A DNA stretch of 64,000 nt from Auanema rhodensis (GCA_964057225.1 OZ059894.1:11976131-12040130); one strand, 5' to 3'; shown: positions 48,702 to 60,172, numbered from the stretch's first letter. The notes: generated from the sequence alone by a model not told the origin. Numbers and translations: made by a program.

Positions 48702-48942
48702 AATGTTATATTCTTCATTATCAGTTATATCACTCTAAATCTTGTTGTTAATAGTTAGGACCACAAAGAAAACAACAGGAACAGTAACAAATGAAATGCC
48801 CAAACTTTACAGTGTTCGAGTTATTTACAGTATCTAAGACTACCTCTGTCGTGTTATTAGAGCTAACATTCGATTAACAACAACTTTTTTTTAGTTATCA
48901 AAGCTTTTTTATTTCTTCAAAAAATTTCAAATAAAATATAAA

Positions 48943-49061
48943 AGCTTACGACACCCGGGATTCCCAAGCCGTCTCCGATCCAAGTACTAACCGGGCCCAA
49001 CGTTGCTTGACTTGCCAGATCGGACGGGATGGCGTACTTTCAACGTGGTATGGTCGTAAGC
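48943..49061 (-). rRNA. 5S: 5S rRNA gene B, unit 20
   Basis: Intact 119-nt copy. Confidence 0.96.
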
Positions 49062-49203
49062 AATGTCATATTCTTCATTATCAGTTATATCACTCTAAAT
49101 CTTGTTGTTAATAGATACGACCACAAAGAAAACAACAGGAACAGTAACAATAACAAAAAAAATTTTTTTTTCACCTATGTGTCTAAAGGTTAGCCATGTA
49201 TCC

Positions 49204-49206
<3 letters not shown>

Positions 49207-49249
<43 letters not shown>
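49207..49249. repeat. (TA)n microsatellite, unit 20, 43 bp
   Basis: Uninterrupted tract. Confidence 0.95.
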
Positions 49250-49251
<2 letters not shown>

Positions 49252-50432
49252 ACAGTAAAAAGTCCAATCAAGAGAGAAATTTTTTCAACACATAGTTGTT
49301 TTTTTTTTAAATATCATTGTTTTTCCTCATAACTCGGTTTAAACTCGTTCTAACCCGTTGAAATACGTCTAGAAAGTCTTTATAACATGCATATGTATGA
49401 TAGAACTTCATATTTATTGTAATAGAAAATTTTATTTTCAGACGTCTTGGTTAACAATGATATGTTTTACCCCCTTATAATTTTTATCATAATGTTCCTT
49501 ATACGGAACGCTCAATGAAACTTGCTTCCAGAAAAATTTCTTTCTATTTTTTCTTCATATGTACGTAGATACTATAGAGAACTATGATAGAAAACTTTAA
49601 CATTCACGAAATCATCATTTCTCATTACGCTACGGAGGTTTAAAAAGCTGTGTTTTACCTTATAATAGACCGGAAAACCCTTGTGTTAAAACTGGACCGT
49701 TTTTACACATATAAAAATGTCCCGTATTCGGGACCCTAATGTAACTTTTGATTCCCTATATTTTTTTTCATGAAATTTACAATCTACTGTAGAAAGAAGA
49801 ATTATTTTTATAAAAACTGTAAATTTTTGAAAAATGAAAACAAAACGAAAACAAAAACAACTTTTTTTTGAACATTTTCTCACACAAGGGTCCCCCCTTA
49901 CCTACTTTTTTTCTCATTACTCGTTTCAACCTCATCCGATCACTCTGCAAACATGTTTAATCGTTCTAACTTGTTGAAATACGTCTTAAAAGTCTAAACA
50001 ACATGCATATGCATAATAGAAACCACCCGAATAGGCCCCCACGCACTAAACGAGATATATACATTACCAGTATAGTAATAGAACACATATTGAAGATTAA
50101 TTCGATAAGAACAATTTATTGACGTAGAGAATGTTTGTTCCGAAAAACTACAATATTAAACTATAAAAGTAACAAAAGCGTAGAGGCAGCAAAGACATGA
50201 ATAAACATAAATGTAAATACAGAATTACCAGGTAGTACATAAGTATGACAAAAAATTATAAGAAAGCCATGAAAATAGAAGGTTTGTGAACAAATGAGAG
50301 GTACATCTTTGATCGTATAGTCATTTCTAAACCGTTCGTATGCTGCAGCATCGTCATAAGCGTCACTCAAGTTGAATTTCCATGTGTACTACACGATTTT
50401 CATTCTTATTGTTACATTCTTTCCCTGAGGGA

Positions 50433-50617
50433 ATGGGCCGTTCCCGCCAGCAGTGCAAGAGCGGGTCGACCCGTGAGGTGGAGCTAGCAAGCCAGCATCT
50501 ACCTCAAGTCTCAAAAATCGGTTAACCTTATTGTGAACCAATGGAACACATATCGAAGGTTAATTCGATAAGAACGATTACTACACTTTGATCTTAGCCA
50601 AAAGGCCGAGAAGCGAT
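50433..50617 (-). ncRNA. U2: U2 snRNA gene, unit 21
   Basis: Intact; start at 50617. Last intact copy before the full-length retrotransposon. Confidence 0.95.
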
Positions 50618-51059
50618 ACAGCATAGCCATGAGTATCAAAGACATCAAGCAAATGTATCGTACTTGTTACGAGTGCACTCTCTCATTTGAATATAAAAGT
50701 GTGGTTTGACAATCTTGACTGTACAGGTCATAAATGGCTCATATAAACTGTGGATTTACTCAACTTTTGGACTTATTTTTTTCTTATTCGAAGCGCTGCA
50801 CTTTTTTCTATTCTTTTTATTCAAATACTTGTATATAGTTTTATATGTACGGTTGCAAAGTTTCCGAATATTTTATATATTTTTATACAATAATTAGGAG
50901 AAGGTTAATACAATGAAATCTCCCAACTTTACAGTGTTTGTATTGCTTACAGTATCTAGAACAACCACTCTTGTAATATTAGAGCACATATCAATCAACA
51001 ACTTTTTCTAGTTATCAAAGCTTTTTTATTTCTTCAAGATATTTCAAATAAAATATAAA

Positions 51060-51178
51060 AGCTTACGACACCCGGGATTCCCAAGCCGTCTCCGATCCAA
51101 GTACTAACCGGGCCCAACGTTGCTTGACTTGCCAGATCGGACGGGATGGCGTACTTTCAACGTGGTATGGTCGTAAGC
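51060..51178 (-). rRNA. 5S: 5S rRNA gene A, unit 21
   Basis: Intact 119-nt copy. Confidence 0.96.
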
Positions 51179-51419
51179 AATGTTATATTCTTCATTATCA
51201 GTTATATCACTCTAAATCTTGTTGTTAATAGTTAGGACCACAAAGAAAACAACAGGAACAGTAACAAATGAAATGCCCAAACTTTACAGTGTTCGAGTTA
51301 TTTACAGTATCTAAGACTACCTCTGTCGTGTTATTAGAGCAAACATTCGATTAACAACAACTTTTTTTTAGTTATCAAAGCTTTTTTATTTCTTCAAAAA
51401 ATTTCAAATAAAATATAAA

Positions 51420-51538
51420 AGCTTACGACACCCGGGATTCCCAAGCCGTCTCCGATCCAAGTACTAACCGGGCCCAACGTTGCTTGACTTGCCAGATCGG
51501 ACGGGATGGCGTACTTTCAACGTGGTATGGTCGTAAGC
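51420..51538 (-). rRNA. 5S: 5S rRNA gene B, unit 21
   Basis: Intact 119-nt copy. Confidence 0.96.
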
Positions 51539-51680
51539 AATGTCATATTCTTCATTATCAGTTATATCACTCTAAATCTTGTTGTTAATAGATACGACCA
51601 CAAAGAAAACAACAGGAACAGTAACAATAACAAAAAAAATTTTTTTTTCACCTATGTGTCTAAAGGTTAGCCATGTATCC

Positions 51681-51683
<3 letters not shown>

Positions 51684-51730
<47 letters not shown>
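51684..51730. repeat. (TA)n microsatellite, unit 21, 47 bp
   Basis: Uninterrupted tract. Confidence 0.95.
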
Positions 51731-51732
<2 letters not shown>

Positions 51733-52913
51733 ACAGTAAAAAGTCCAATCAAGAGAGAAATTTTTTCAACACATAGTTGTTTTTTTTTTAAATATCATTG
51801 TTTTTCCTCATAACTCGGTTTAAACTCGTTCTAACCCGTTGAAATACGTCTAGAAAGTCTTTATAACATGCATATGTATGATAGAACTTCATATTTATTG
51901 TAATAGAAAATTTTATTTTCAGACGTCTTGGTTAACAATGATATGTTTTACCCCCTTATAATTTTTATCATAATGTTCCTTATACGGAACGCTCAATGAA
52001 ACTTGCTTCCAGAAAAATTTCTTTCTATTTTTTCTTCATATGTACGTAGATACTATAGAGAACTATGATAGAAAACTTTAACATTCACGAAATCATCATT
52101 TCTCATTACGCTACGGAGGTTTAAAAAGCTGTGTTTTACCTTATAATAGACCGGAAAACCCTTGTGTTAAAACTGGACCGTTTTTACACATATAAAAATG
52201 TCCCGTATTCGGGACCCTAATGTAACTTTTGATTCCCTATATTTTTTTTCATGAAATTTACAATCTACTGTAGAAAGAAGAATTATTTTTATAAAAACTG
52301 TAAATTTTTGAAAAATGAAAACAAAACGAAAACAAAAACAACTTTTTTTTGAACATTTTCTCACACAAGGGTCCCCCCTTACCTACTTTTTTTCTCATTA
52401 CTCGTTTCAACCTCATCCGATCACTCTGCAAACATGTTTAATCGTTCTAACTTGTTGAAATACGTCTTAAAAGTCTAAACAACATGCATATGCATAATAG
52501 AAACCACCCGAATAGGCCCCCACGCACTAAACGAGATATATACATTACCAGTATAGTAATAGAACACATATTGAAGATTAATTCGATAAGAACAATTTAT
52601 TGACGTAGAGAATGTTTGTTCCGAAAAACTACAATATTAAACTATAAAAGTAACAAAAGCGTAGAGGCAGCAAAGACATGAATAAACATAAATGTAAATA
52701 CAGAATTACCAGGTAGTACATAAGTATGACAAAAAATTATAAGAAAGCCATGAAAATAGAAGGTTTGTGAACAAATGAGAGGTACATCTTTGATCGTATA
52801 GTCATTTCTAAACCGTTCGTATGCTGCAGCATCGTCATAAGCGTCACTCAAGTTGAATTTCCATGTGTACTACACGATTTTCATTCTTATTGTTACATTC
52901 TTTCCCTGAGGGA

Positions 52914-53059
52914 ATGGGCCGTTCCCGCCAGCAGTGCAAGAGCGGGTCGACCCGTGAGGTGGAGCTAGCAAGCCAGCATCTACCTCAAGTCTCAAAAATC
53001 GGTTAACCTTATTGTGAACCAATGGAACACATATCGAAGGTTAATTCGATAAGAACGAT
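52914..53059 (-). pseudogene. U2: U2 snRNA 3' fragment, unit 22 (interrupted gene)
   Basis: U2 from nucleotide 40 to the 3' end, separated from its promoter and 5' third by the full-length retrotransposon. Otherwise unchanged in sequence, so the insertion looks young. Confidence 0.92.
53003..53059. repeat. Target-site duplication, left copy (57 bp)
   Basis: Exact 57-bp match to 56796-56852, from ttaacctt to gaacgat, corresponding to U2 nucleotides 96-40. The lack of any difference between the copies supports a recent insertion. Confidence 0.93.
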
Positions 53060-53464
53060 GGTTTATTGAATAAATAATGTTATGATACAATAAATAACCA
53101 ATAAAAAAGAGCCCAGAATCGGGGAGACGGTATTACCAGTACAACTTAAAACAGCAAGTGATTAAAAAGTACAAAATAAAACACATTACCAACAGAGGCT
53201 AAAACGACTCAAGAGTCGGGGGAGTGGGTTAAAAAAAGTAATGAATAACAAAAAAATGAATAATAAAGCAGAACAGTGAAAAGTAAATATCAAGTGCCGC
53301 TATGATCAAACAATTTGAGTGCCTACGGCAATGGTGTTAAAAATAAACAACAAAATACATGTACCAATGAAGGTCAGAAGGAAAGAGAAAAAAAAAAAAA
53401 AAAAAAAAAAGACCAAAATAAGTAATACAAAAAGTAAACACATTACAATCGAATCACAAACAAG
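53060..53464 (-). other. 3' untranslated region of the retrotransposon
   Basis: 405 bp between the stop codon and the U2 junction. It contains a 23-bp homopolymer (T on the element strand, 53388-53410) and two loosely related purine-rich segments around 53109-53130 and 53205-53230. The last 20 or so bases resemble the 3' ends of the non-autonomous insertions and of the fossil copies, the part such enzymes normally recognise to prime reverse transcription. Confidence 0.75.
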
Positions 53465-56400
53465 TCAATGGATAATTTCTTCTTCATACTGCCTTACACC
53501 AGAAACATGTTCCACGTAGATATTCCTGGCCCACTTGATGGTATCGGCGACGATGAGCTTCTCCATTAGCCGGTTGTAGTGGCTGCTGATCTTGAGTGAT
53601 CGGAGGGCTTGTCCGTTGAGCGGGTCCATAGTTCCAAGCGTTCCTACGACATACGCTTCTACACTAGTCTTATAACCAAGACATTGGTATTGGCTGGCTA
53701 TGTCAGCATATTTCCTCTCCTTTATCATACGCGCGGCTATCATGGCTTGTCGGCGGTTTTCATAGCTCACTGTAACATCAACGATACTACAGTGTTTTGC
53801 GTCATGATCGACCACTACTATGTCAGGTCGGAGTGTACTATTAATGCCAGGAAGTGGCTGGTTAGTGTAAACTTCTCCGTTTTTAGGCTCTGGCAGGGCT
53901 TTGATAAGACGGTCCACGATGTTGTTGTGGCGGAGTTGGATTGCTCTCGTGTGAAAGTGGCAGTGTCCAAGAACATGTGCAGCAGTTTCGTTGGGGTAAC
54001 TACACCTGCGGCACTGTTTGTTTCCTTCTCCGTGTCTTCTACAGCCATTGAGCTGGAGAGTATTAAGTCGAGCCTTGTGGATGAATCGCCAATCAGCAAA
54101 CCGTATGAAATCTCCCTTCGCCATAAAGTGATTGGACGCTTTGTTGAGCATTGTGACATCAAAGACTTTCCCTTGATCCGGTTTTTGAAGAAGGATCCGA
54201 AGGTCTTTCAGCCATAATGCACGTCGCAGGCTTCTGTGGCATAGTGAAGGTGTTAACAGTTGGTTGTTTAGATTGAGTTCTAAACCACTTTCGAGGCATG
54301 TCCAGTTAGCGTTGATGAGTTTCTTGAGTTGACGCATCGCTACTCTTACTCTAGTCCAGATGGAGGAAACATCAGATGTTTCGGTGTCGAAAATGCCATC
54401 AACGGAACCGTTGTAATATGCAGCTGTCTCATCGTTACTGGCTTGACGTTTAATCCTTTTTGATGCTACTTTTTTTGAGTCTTGATGCGCAATATCAGCT
54501 ACTACAAGATCAGATGACTTCAAAAGTTGGTAGGCATGAGTGACTTCACAGACGTCTGACAGGTGTTGGAGTCGAGAGAGACCAAGTCCGCCGTAGTTAG
54601 TTGGCAGGTAGATTGGTTCAGCACTGGCGTTTGGAGGATAGTGCATCCATCTACGGGCACAGCGTTTGAGTTCTTTGTCAAAGGCGACCAGTTTACTCTT
54701 TGGGACGTGGCCATTCGTCATATGAAAATTAAGGCAGGGCATCAGGAAGGTGCGTACTGCGTCAGCTTTCTGCCATTCAGCAAGTAAGGATTTGTCAATT
54801 TTTTCCAAGTGTTGACTCATAATATTCACTGTTGGAACCGCAGACTTATGTAAATGCATTCCAGTAGGGATTCCCAGGTGGGAGTAGCTGTCGAATTTGC
54901 TGAGAGCGGGTAGAGAGGAGCTCTGTAGCATGTATGAGGCTGTTGATATTTTCCCTTTGTCGATCGTCAAGGTGGCGCATTTCGCTGGTTTGAAGGTCAA
55001 GCCTGTGAAATTAGCCGCATTTGATGCTGCGTCCAACATTTTCTGTAGATCTTCTGATGATGAGGAGACCAGGGCAAGGTCATCGGCGTACGCTAGCACA
55101 GCGATGTTGTGGTTGTGTAGCTTATAGCCAGTAGAGGATTCCAAGATGGTTTTAATTAGAGGTTCAATGGCAAGGTTGAACAGGATCGGAGATAGTGGGG
55201 ATCCTTGTAACACACCTGCATGAACTGGAATGGTCGATGTGAGTCCGGAGCCTGTCTGGATTCTTGTAGAGGCATCTGTGTATAGAGCTCGTACTCGGGA
55301 TATTGAGGCTTCAGCCACTCCTGACCATCTTAGAACGTCTAGCAGAGTTTCGTGTGGCAGCGATCCAAAAGTGTTTGCGAGATCAAGCCAAGCAATTGCA
55401 ATTTTCTCACGTTTACGTTTAGCGTCCGCAATGGTACTTTGCAACATAAAGTTGTGTTCCATGCATCCAGCTTTGGCCACAAAGCCCTTTTGGGAGGGAG
55501 AAAGTCTTTTTTCTGCTCTTGCCCATGTTAGCAGTCGATGCGTAAGACAAGCTGAGTACGTCTTACCAATTGTGCACGAAAGTGCTATTGGTCGCCAGTT
55601 GTTAATGTCAGCTTTATCACCTTTCTTATGGATGAGGACGGTGGTCGACTCTTTCCAGGAAAAAGGGATGTGTCCTAGCTTGTGTACGGTGTTAAATATC
55701 GCTGCTAATATGTGACCTCCTTGGTCAAATTTCTTCCAGTGCGAGTATCGAAGTCCATCAGCTCCTGGAGCCGTATCGCTGCAACGTCGTATGCGTTCCC
55801 AGACTTCCAAAGGGGTGAAAACACCTTCTAATGGGTCGGTACTAGCTGGCAAATCCGGTCTGGTGACTGTGATGGGGAGGGCTGGGCCTTGACTGCTGTG
55901 AACAGAAAGGAAATGTTTTTCAACCTCTGCAGATGGTATGGTGCAGGTTTCACTTTGTTCTCCGAGCAGTTGTCGAAAGGCTTTCTTCTTGTTGGCCCTC
56001 CAGAGCTTCTGGAGCTTCATCGCCTGGGTTTTTTGGTCTTCCTCAGGTTGTGTGTGTGGTCGGCGCCTTTGTCGGAAGTTGGGAACTTTGATCATAATGT
56101 CAAGAGACTTTCTGATTGCGTCTACCAACTCTTCCAGGACCTGCTCGAGCTCACTTTTGCACACAACCTTTTTAATTCTATCCACCCAAGTATTTTCAGA
56201 GTTTCTATTCGGATCAGGGTCGGCAAAAGATGGTTCTGTACTCGGAACCCTGATCTCGTTGAATATTTCACTCTCTCGCGGAAGGGGGGAAACTTCGGCC
56301 TCTGGGGACAAGTCCAGAATTGGGGCCTCAAACAAGCGTACCGTTGATGGAGATCCTTGTTCCTGTCCACTGGATGATGTTTCCTCCATTGTACGCTCCT

Positions 56401-56743
56401 CCACGGGCGGGGTGGTCGTCCTTGTGCCTGGTGGGCGGGTGTTCCTGATCCTCCGCAATATAGGGCGGGAACTGGGCTCTCTCGGAGATAGAGGTGAGAT
56501 CACCACAGTTTCCTCTATGATGCGGAGGCATCCTTCAGCTTTTTTCTGATGGCTTTTAACGGCCTTCAGATTGCTGGTGAGGCCACAGGCACGGCACTCA
56601 AATTCTACTCCGACCTCATGTTCTCTCCGAAGATGGCGGACGAGACCATTGTGGTCTGAGTAGGATCGCGGAATAGGAGCGCAGATTGAACAAGAAAAAG
56701 GCCTCTGAAGAGGCACCTTTAGCTTGTAAAGCCCTTGCTCCAT
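53465..56743 (-). CDS. Retrotransposon protein: zinc fingers, reverse transcriptase, restriction-like endonuclease
   Basis: 1092 residues. Residues 18-42 form a C2H2 finger (C18, C21, H37, H42) and residues 50-72 a second finger-like unit (C50, C53, H65, C72), expected to bind target DNA. Residues 80-250 are low-complexity, then basic. Reverse transcriptase spans about 325-620: APGADGL at 325, NWRPIAL at 382, motif A WLDLANTFGS with D454, QGSPLSPILFN at 513, motif C AYADD with D554 and D555. A CCHC knuckle follows (C911, C914, H923, C928). The restriction-like endonuclease shows RHN at 938, PD at 973-974 and D989 in VDVTV. The order matches R2/NeSL-type elements. The enzyme should nick U2 DNA and reverse transcribe its own RNA there. 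The ATG is the first after an in-frame TAA at the element start. Motif A has G where FD is more usual in this position. No stops or frameshifts. Confidence 0.96.
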   Translation of the reverse strand: MEQGLYKLKVPLQRPFSCSICAPIPRSYSDHNGLVRHLRREHEVGVEFECRACGLTSNLKAVKSHQKKAEGCLRIIEETVVISPLSPREPSSRPILRRIRNTRPPGTRTTTPPVEERTMEETSSSGQEQGSPSTVRLFEAPILDLSPEAEVSPLPRESEIFNEIRVPSTEPSFADPDPNRNSENTWVDRIKKVVCKSELEQVLEELVDAIRKSLDIMIKVPNFRQRRRPHTQPEEDQKTQAMKLQKLWRANKKKAFRQLLGEQSETCTIPSAEVEKHFLSVHSSQGPALPITVTRPDLPASTDPLEGVFTPLEVWERIRRCSDTAPGADGLRYSHWKKFDQGGHILAAIFNTVHKLGHIPFSWKESTTVLIHKKGDKADINNWRPIALSCTIGKTYSACLTHRLLTWARAEKRLSPSQKGFVAKAGCMEHNFMLQSTIADAKRKREKIAIAWLDLANTFGSLPHETLLDVLRWSGVAEASISRVRALYTDASTRIQTGSGLTSTIPVHAGVLQGSPLSPILFNLAIEPLIKTILESSTGYKLHNHNIAVLAYADDLALVSSSSEDLQKMLDAASNAANFTGLTFKPAKCATLTIDKGKISTASYMLQSSSLPALSKFDSYSHLGIPTGMHLHKSAVPTVNIMSQHLEKIDKSLLAEWQKADAVRTFLMPCLNFHMTNGHVPKSKLVAFDKELKRCARRWMHYPPNASAEPIYLPTNYGGLGLSRLQHLSDVCEVTHAYQLLKSSDLVVADIAHQDSKKVASKRIKRQASNDETAAYYNGSVDGIFDTETSDVSSIWTRVRVAMRQLKKLINANWTCLESGLELNLNNQLLTPSLCHRSLRRALWLKDLRILLQKPDQGKVFDVTMLNKASNHFMAKGDFIRFADWRFIHKARLNTLQLNGCRRHGEGNKQCRRCSYPNETAAHVLGHCHFHTRAIQLRHNNIVDRLIKALPEPKNGEVYTNQPLPGINSTLRPDIVVVDHDAKHCSIVDVTVSYENRRQAMIAARMIKERKYADIASQYQCLGYKTSVEAYVVGTLGTMDPLNGQALRSLKISSHYNRLMEKLIVADTIKWARNIYVEHVSGVRQYEEEIIH

Positions 56744-56795
56744 CTCTAGCAGATCTAAAGACTTACGTAGTACAGTTGCAATATCGATTTAGCCA
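56744..56795 (-). other. 5' leader of the retrotransposon
   Basis: 52 bp from the U2 junction to the ATG, starting TGGCTAAATCGATATTGCAA. It carries an in-frame stop just inside the junction, so the protein cannot be fused to upstream U2 sequence. No promoter is seen. Transcription probably comes from the U2 promoter, as R2 elements use the rDNA promoter. It lacks the pseudoknot segment found in the non-autonomous copies. Confidence 0.6.
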
Positions 56796-56852
56796 TTAAC
56801 CTTATTGTGAACCAATGGAACACATATCGAAGGTTAATTCGATAAGAACGAT
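56796..56852. repeat. Target-site duplication, right copy (57 bp)
   Basis: Exact repeat of 53003-53059. It is contiguous with the U2 5' end to its right. Confidence 0.93.
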
Positions 56853-56891
56853 TACTACACTTTGATCTTAGCCAAAAGGCCGAGAAGCGAT
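56796..56891 (-). pseudogene. U2: U2 snRNA 5' fragment, unit 22 (interrupted gene)
   Basis: U2 nucleotides 1-96 with start at 56891. Promoter flank unchanged. A transcript from here would enter the retrotransposon in sense. Confidence 0.92.
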
Positions 56892-57333
56892 ACAGCATAG
56901 CCATGAGTATCAAAGACATCAAGCAAATGTATCGTACTTGTTACGAGTGCACTCTCTCATTTGAATATAAAAGTGTGGTTTGACAATCTTGACTGTACAG
57001 GTCATAAATGGCTCATATAAACTGTGGATTTACTCAACTTTTGGACTTATTTTTTTCTTATTCGAAGCGCTGCACTTTTTTCTATTCTTTTTATTCAAAT
57101 ACTTGTATATAGTTTTATATGTACGGTTGCAAAGTTTCCGAATATTTTATATATTTTTATACAATAATTAGGAGAAGGTTAATACAATGAAATCTCCCAA
57201 CTTTACAGTGTTTGTATTGCTTACAGTATCTAGAACAACCACTCTTGTAATATTAGAGCACATATCAATCAACAACTTTTTCTAGTTATCAAAGCTTTTT
57301 TATTTCTTCAAGATATTTCAAATAAAATATAAA

Positions 57334-57452
57334 AGCTTACGACACCCGGGATTCCCAAGCCGTCTCCGATCCAAGTACTAACCGGGCCCAACGTTGCTTG
57401 ACTTGCCAGATCGGACGGGATGGCGTACTTTCAACGTGGTATGGTCGTAAGC
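57334..57452 (-). rRNA. 5S: 5S rRNA gene A, unit 22
   Basis: Intact 119-nt copy. Confidence 0.96.
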
Positions 57453-57693
57453 AATGTTATATTCTTCATTATCAGTTATATCACTCTAAATCTTGTTGTT
57501 AATAGTTAGGACCACAAAGAAAACAACAGGAACAGTAACAAATGAAATGCCCAAACTTTACAGTGTTCGAGTTATTTACAGTATCTAAGACTACCTCTGT
57601 CGTGTTATTAGAGCAAACATTCGATTAACAACAACTTTTTTTTAGTTATCAAAGCTTTTTTATTTCTTCAAAAAATTTCAAATAAAATATAAA

Positions 57694-57812
57694 AGCTTAC
57701 GACACCCGGGATTCCCAAGCCGTCTCCGATCCAAGTACTAACCGGGCCCAACGTTGCTTGACTTGCCAGATCGGACGGGATGGCGTACTTTCAACGTGGT
57801 ATGGTCGTAAGC
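57694..57812 (-). rRNA. 5S: 5S rRNA gene B, unit 22
   Basis: Intact 119-nt copy. Confidence 0.96.
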
Positions 57813-57954
57813 AATGTCATATTCTTCATTATCAGTTATATCACTCTAAATCTTGTTGTTAATAGATACGACCACAAAGAAAACAACAGGAACAGTAACA
57901 ATAACAAAAAAAATTTTTTTTTCACCTATGTGTCTAAAGGTTAGCCATGTATCC

Positions 57955-57957
<3 letters not shown>

Positions 57958-58002
<45 letters not shown>
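57958..58002. repeat. (TA)n microsatellite, unit 22, 45 bp
   Basis: Uninterrupted tract. Confidence 0.95.
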
Positions 58003-58004
<2 letters not shown>

Positions 58005-59185
58005 ACAGTAAAAAGTCCAATCAAGAGAGAAATTTTTTCAACACATAGTTGTTTTTTTTTTAAATATCATTGTTTTTCCTCATAACTCGGTTTAAACTCG
58101 TTCTAACCCGTTGAAATACGTCTAGAAAGTCTTTATAACATGCATATGTATGATAGAACTTCATATTTATTGTAATAGAAAATTTTATTTTCAGACGTCT
58201 TGGTTAACAATGATATGTTTTACCCCCTTATAATTTTTATCATAATGTTCCTTATACGGAACGCTCAATGAAACTTGCTTCCAGAAAAATTTCTTTCTAT
58301 TTTTTCTTCATATGTACGTAGATACTATAGAGAACTATGATAGAAAACTTTAACATTCACGAAATCATCATTTCTCATTACGCTACGGAGGTTTAAAAAG
58401 CTGTGTTTTACCTTATAATAGACCGGAAAACCCTTGTGTTAAAACTGGACCGTTTTTACACATATAAAAATGTCCCGTATTCGGGACCCTAATGTAACTT
58501 TTGATTCCCTATATTTTTTTTCATGAAATTTACAATCTACTGTAGAAAGAAGAATTATTTTTATAAAAACTGTAAATTTTTGAAAAATGAAAACAAAACG
58601 AAAACAAAAACAACTTTTTTTTGAACATTTTCTCACACAAGGGTCCCCCCTTACCTACTTTTTTTCTCATTACTCGTTTCAACCTCATCCGATCACTCTG
58701 CAAACATGTTTAATCGTTCTAACTTGTTGAAATACGTCTTAAAAGTCTAAACAACATGCATATGCATAATAGAAACCACCCGAATAGGCCCCCACGCACT
58801 AAACGAGATATATACATTACCAGTATAGTAATAGAACACATATTGAAGATTAATTCGATAAGAACAATTTATTGACGTAGAGAATGTTTGTTCCGAAAAA
58901 CTACAATATTAAACTATAAAAGTAACAAAAGCGTAGAGGCAGCAAAGACATGAATAAACATAAATGTAAATACAGAATTACCAGGTAGTACATAAGTATG
59001 ACAAAAAATTATAAGAAAGCCATGAAAATAGAAGGTTTGTGAACAAATGAGAGGTACATCTTTGATCGTATAGTCATTTCTAAACCGTTCGTATGCTGCA
59101 GCATCGTCATAAGCGTCACTCAAGTTGAATTTCCATGTGTACTACACGATTTTCATTCTTATTGTTACATTCTTTCCCTGAGGGA

Positions 59186-59370
59186 ATAGGCCGTTCCCGC
59201 CAGCAGTGCAAGAGCGGGTCGACCCGTGAGGTGGAGCTAGCAAGCCAGCATCTACCTCAAGTCTCAAAAATCGGTTAACCTTATTGTGAACCAATGGAAC
59301 ACATATCGAAGGTTAATTCGATAAGAACGATTACTACACTTTGATCTTAGCCAAAAGGCCGAGAAGCGAT
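59186..59370 (-). ncRNA. U2: U2 snRNA gene, unit 23
   Basis: Intact apart from a at 59188, the same 3'-stem change as in unit 13. Confidence 0.94.
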
Positions 59371-59812
59371 ACAGCATAGCCATGAGTATCAAAGACATCA
59401 AGCAAATGTATCGTACTTGTTACGAGTGCACTCTCTCATTTGAATATAAAAGTGTGGTTTGACAATCTTGACTGTACAGGTCATAAATGGCTCATATAAA
59501 CTGTGGATTTACTCAACTTTTGGACTTATTTTTTTCTTATTCGAAGCGCTGCACTTTTTTCTATTCTTTTTATTCAAATACTTGTATATAGTTTTATATG
59601 TACGGTTGCAAAGTTTCCGAATATTTTATATATTTTTATACAATAATTAGGAGAAGGTTAATACAATGAAATCTCCCAACTTTACAGTGTTTGTATTGCT
59701 TACAGTATCTAGAACAACCACTCTTGTAATATTAGAGCACATATCAATCAACAACTTTTTCTAGTTATCAAAGCTTTTTTATTTCTTCAAGATATTTCAA
59801 ATAAAATATAAA

Positions 59813-59931
59813 AGCTTACGACACCCGGGATTCCCAAGCCGTCTCCGATCCAAGTACTAACCGGGCCCAACGTTGCTTGACTTGCCAGATCGGACGGGAT
59901 GGCGTACTTTCAACGTGGTATGGTCGTAAGC
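59813..59931 (-). rRNA. 5S: 5S rRNA gene A, unit 23
   Basis: Intact 119-nt copy. Confidence 0.96.
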
Positions 59932-60172
59932 AATGTTATATTCTTCATTATCAGTTATATCACTCTAAATCTTGTTGTTAATAGTTAGGACCACAAAGAA
60001 AACAACAGGAACAGTAACAAATGAAATGCCCAAACTTTACAGTGTTCGAGTTATTTACAGTATCTAAGACTACCTCTGTCGTGTTATTAGAGCAAACATT
60101 CGATTAACAACAACTTTTTTTTAGTTATCAAAGCTTTTTTATTTCTTCAAAAAATTTCAAATAAAATATAAA

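Larger units (their letters stand above)
53060..56795 (-). mobile_element. Full-length U2-specific non-LTR retrotransposon (Utopia-like)
   Basis: A 3736-bp insertion in U2 in the U2 sense direction. It has a 52-bp 5' leader, one open frame of 1092 codons and a 405-bp 3' untranslated region. It has no long terminal repeats and no poly(A) tail at the 3' junction; the end reads CATTATTTATTCAATAAACC before U2. The insertion point is between U2 nucleotides 39 and 40, with a 57-bp duplication of nucleotides 40-96. A restriction-like endonuclease plus U2 specificity fits the published Utopia lineage. Keno elements also use U2 but belong to the APE-type Tx1 clade and do not fit. The frame, both ends and both duplications are intact, so it may be active. 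Confidence 0.93.

Noticed and set aside
53609-54217. 202-codon plus-strand frame in the retrotransposon
   Set aside because: It lies antisense to the endonuclease part of the 1092-codon frame and has no recognisable motif; a shadow frame. The same holds for 55230-55715, 55889-56347 and 55938-56549.
53060-56795. R2 element in rDNA
   Set aside because: Domain order is R2-like, but the flanks are U2 snRNA, not 28S rRNA.
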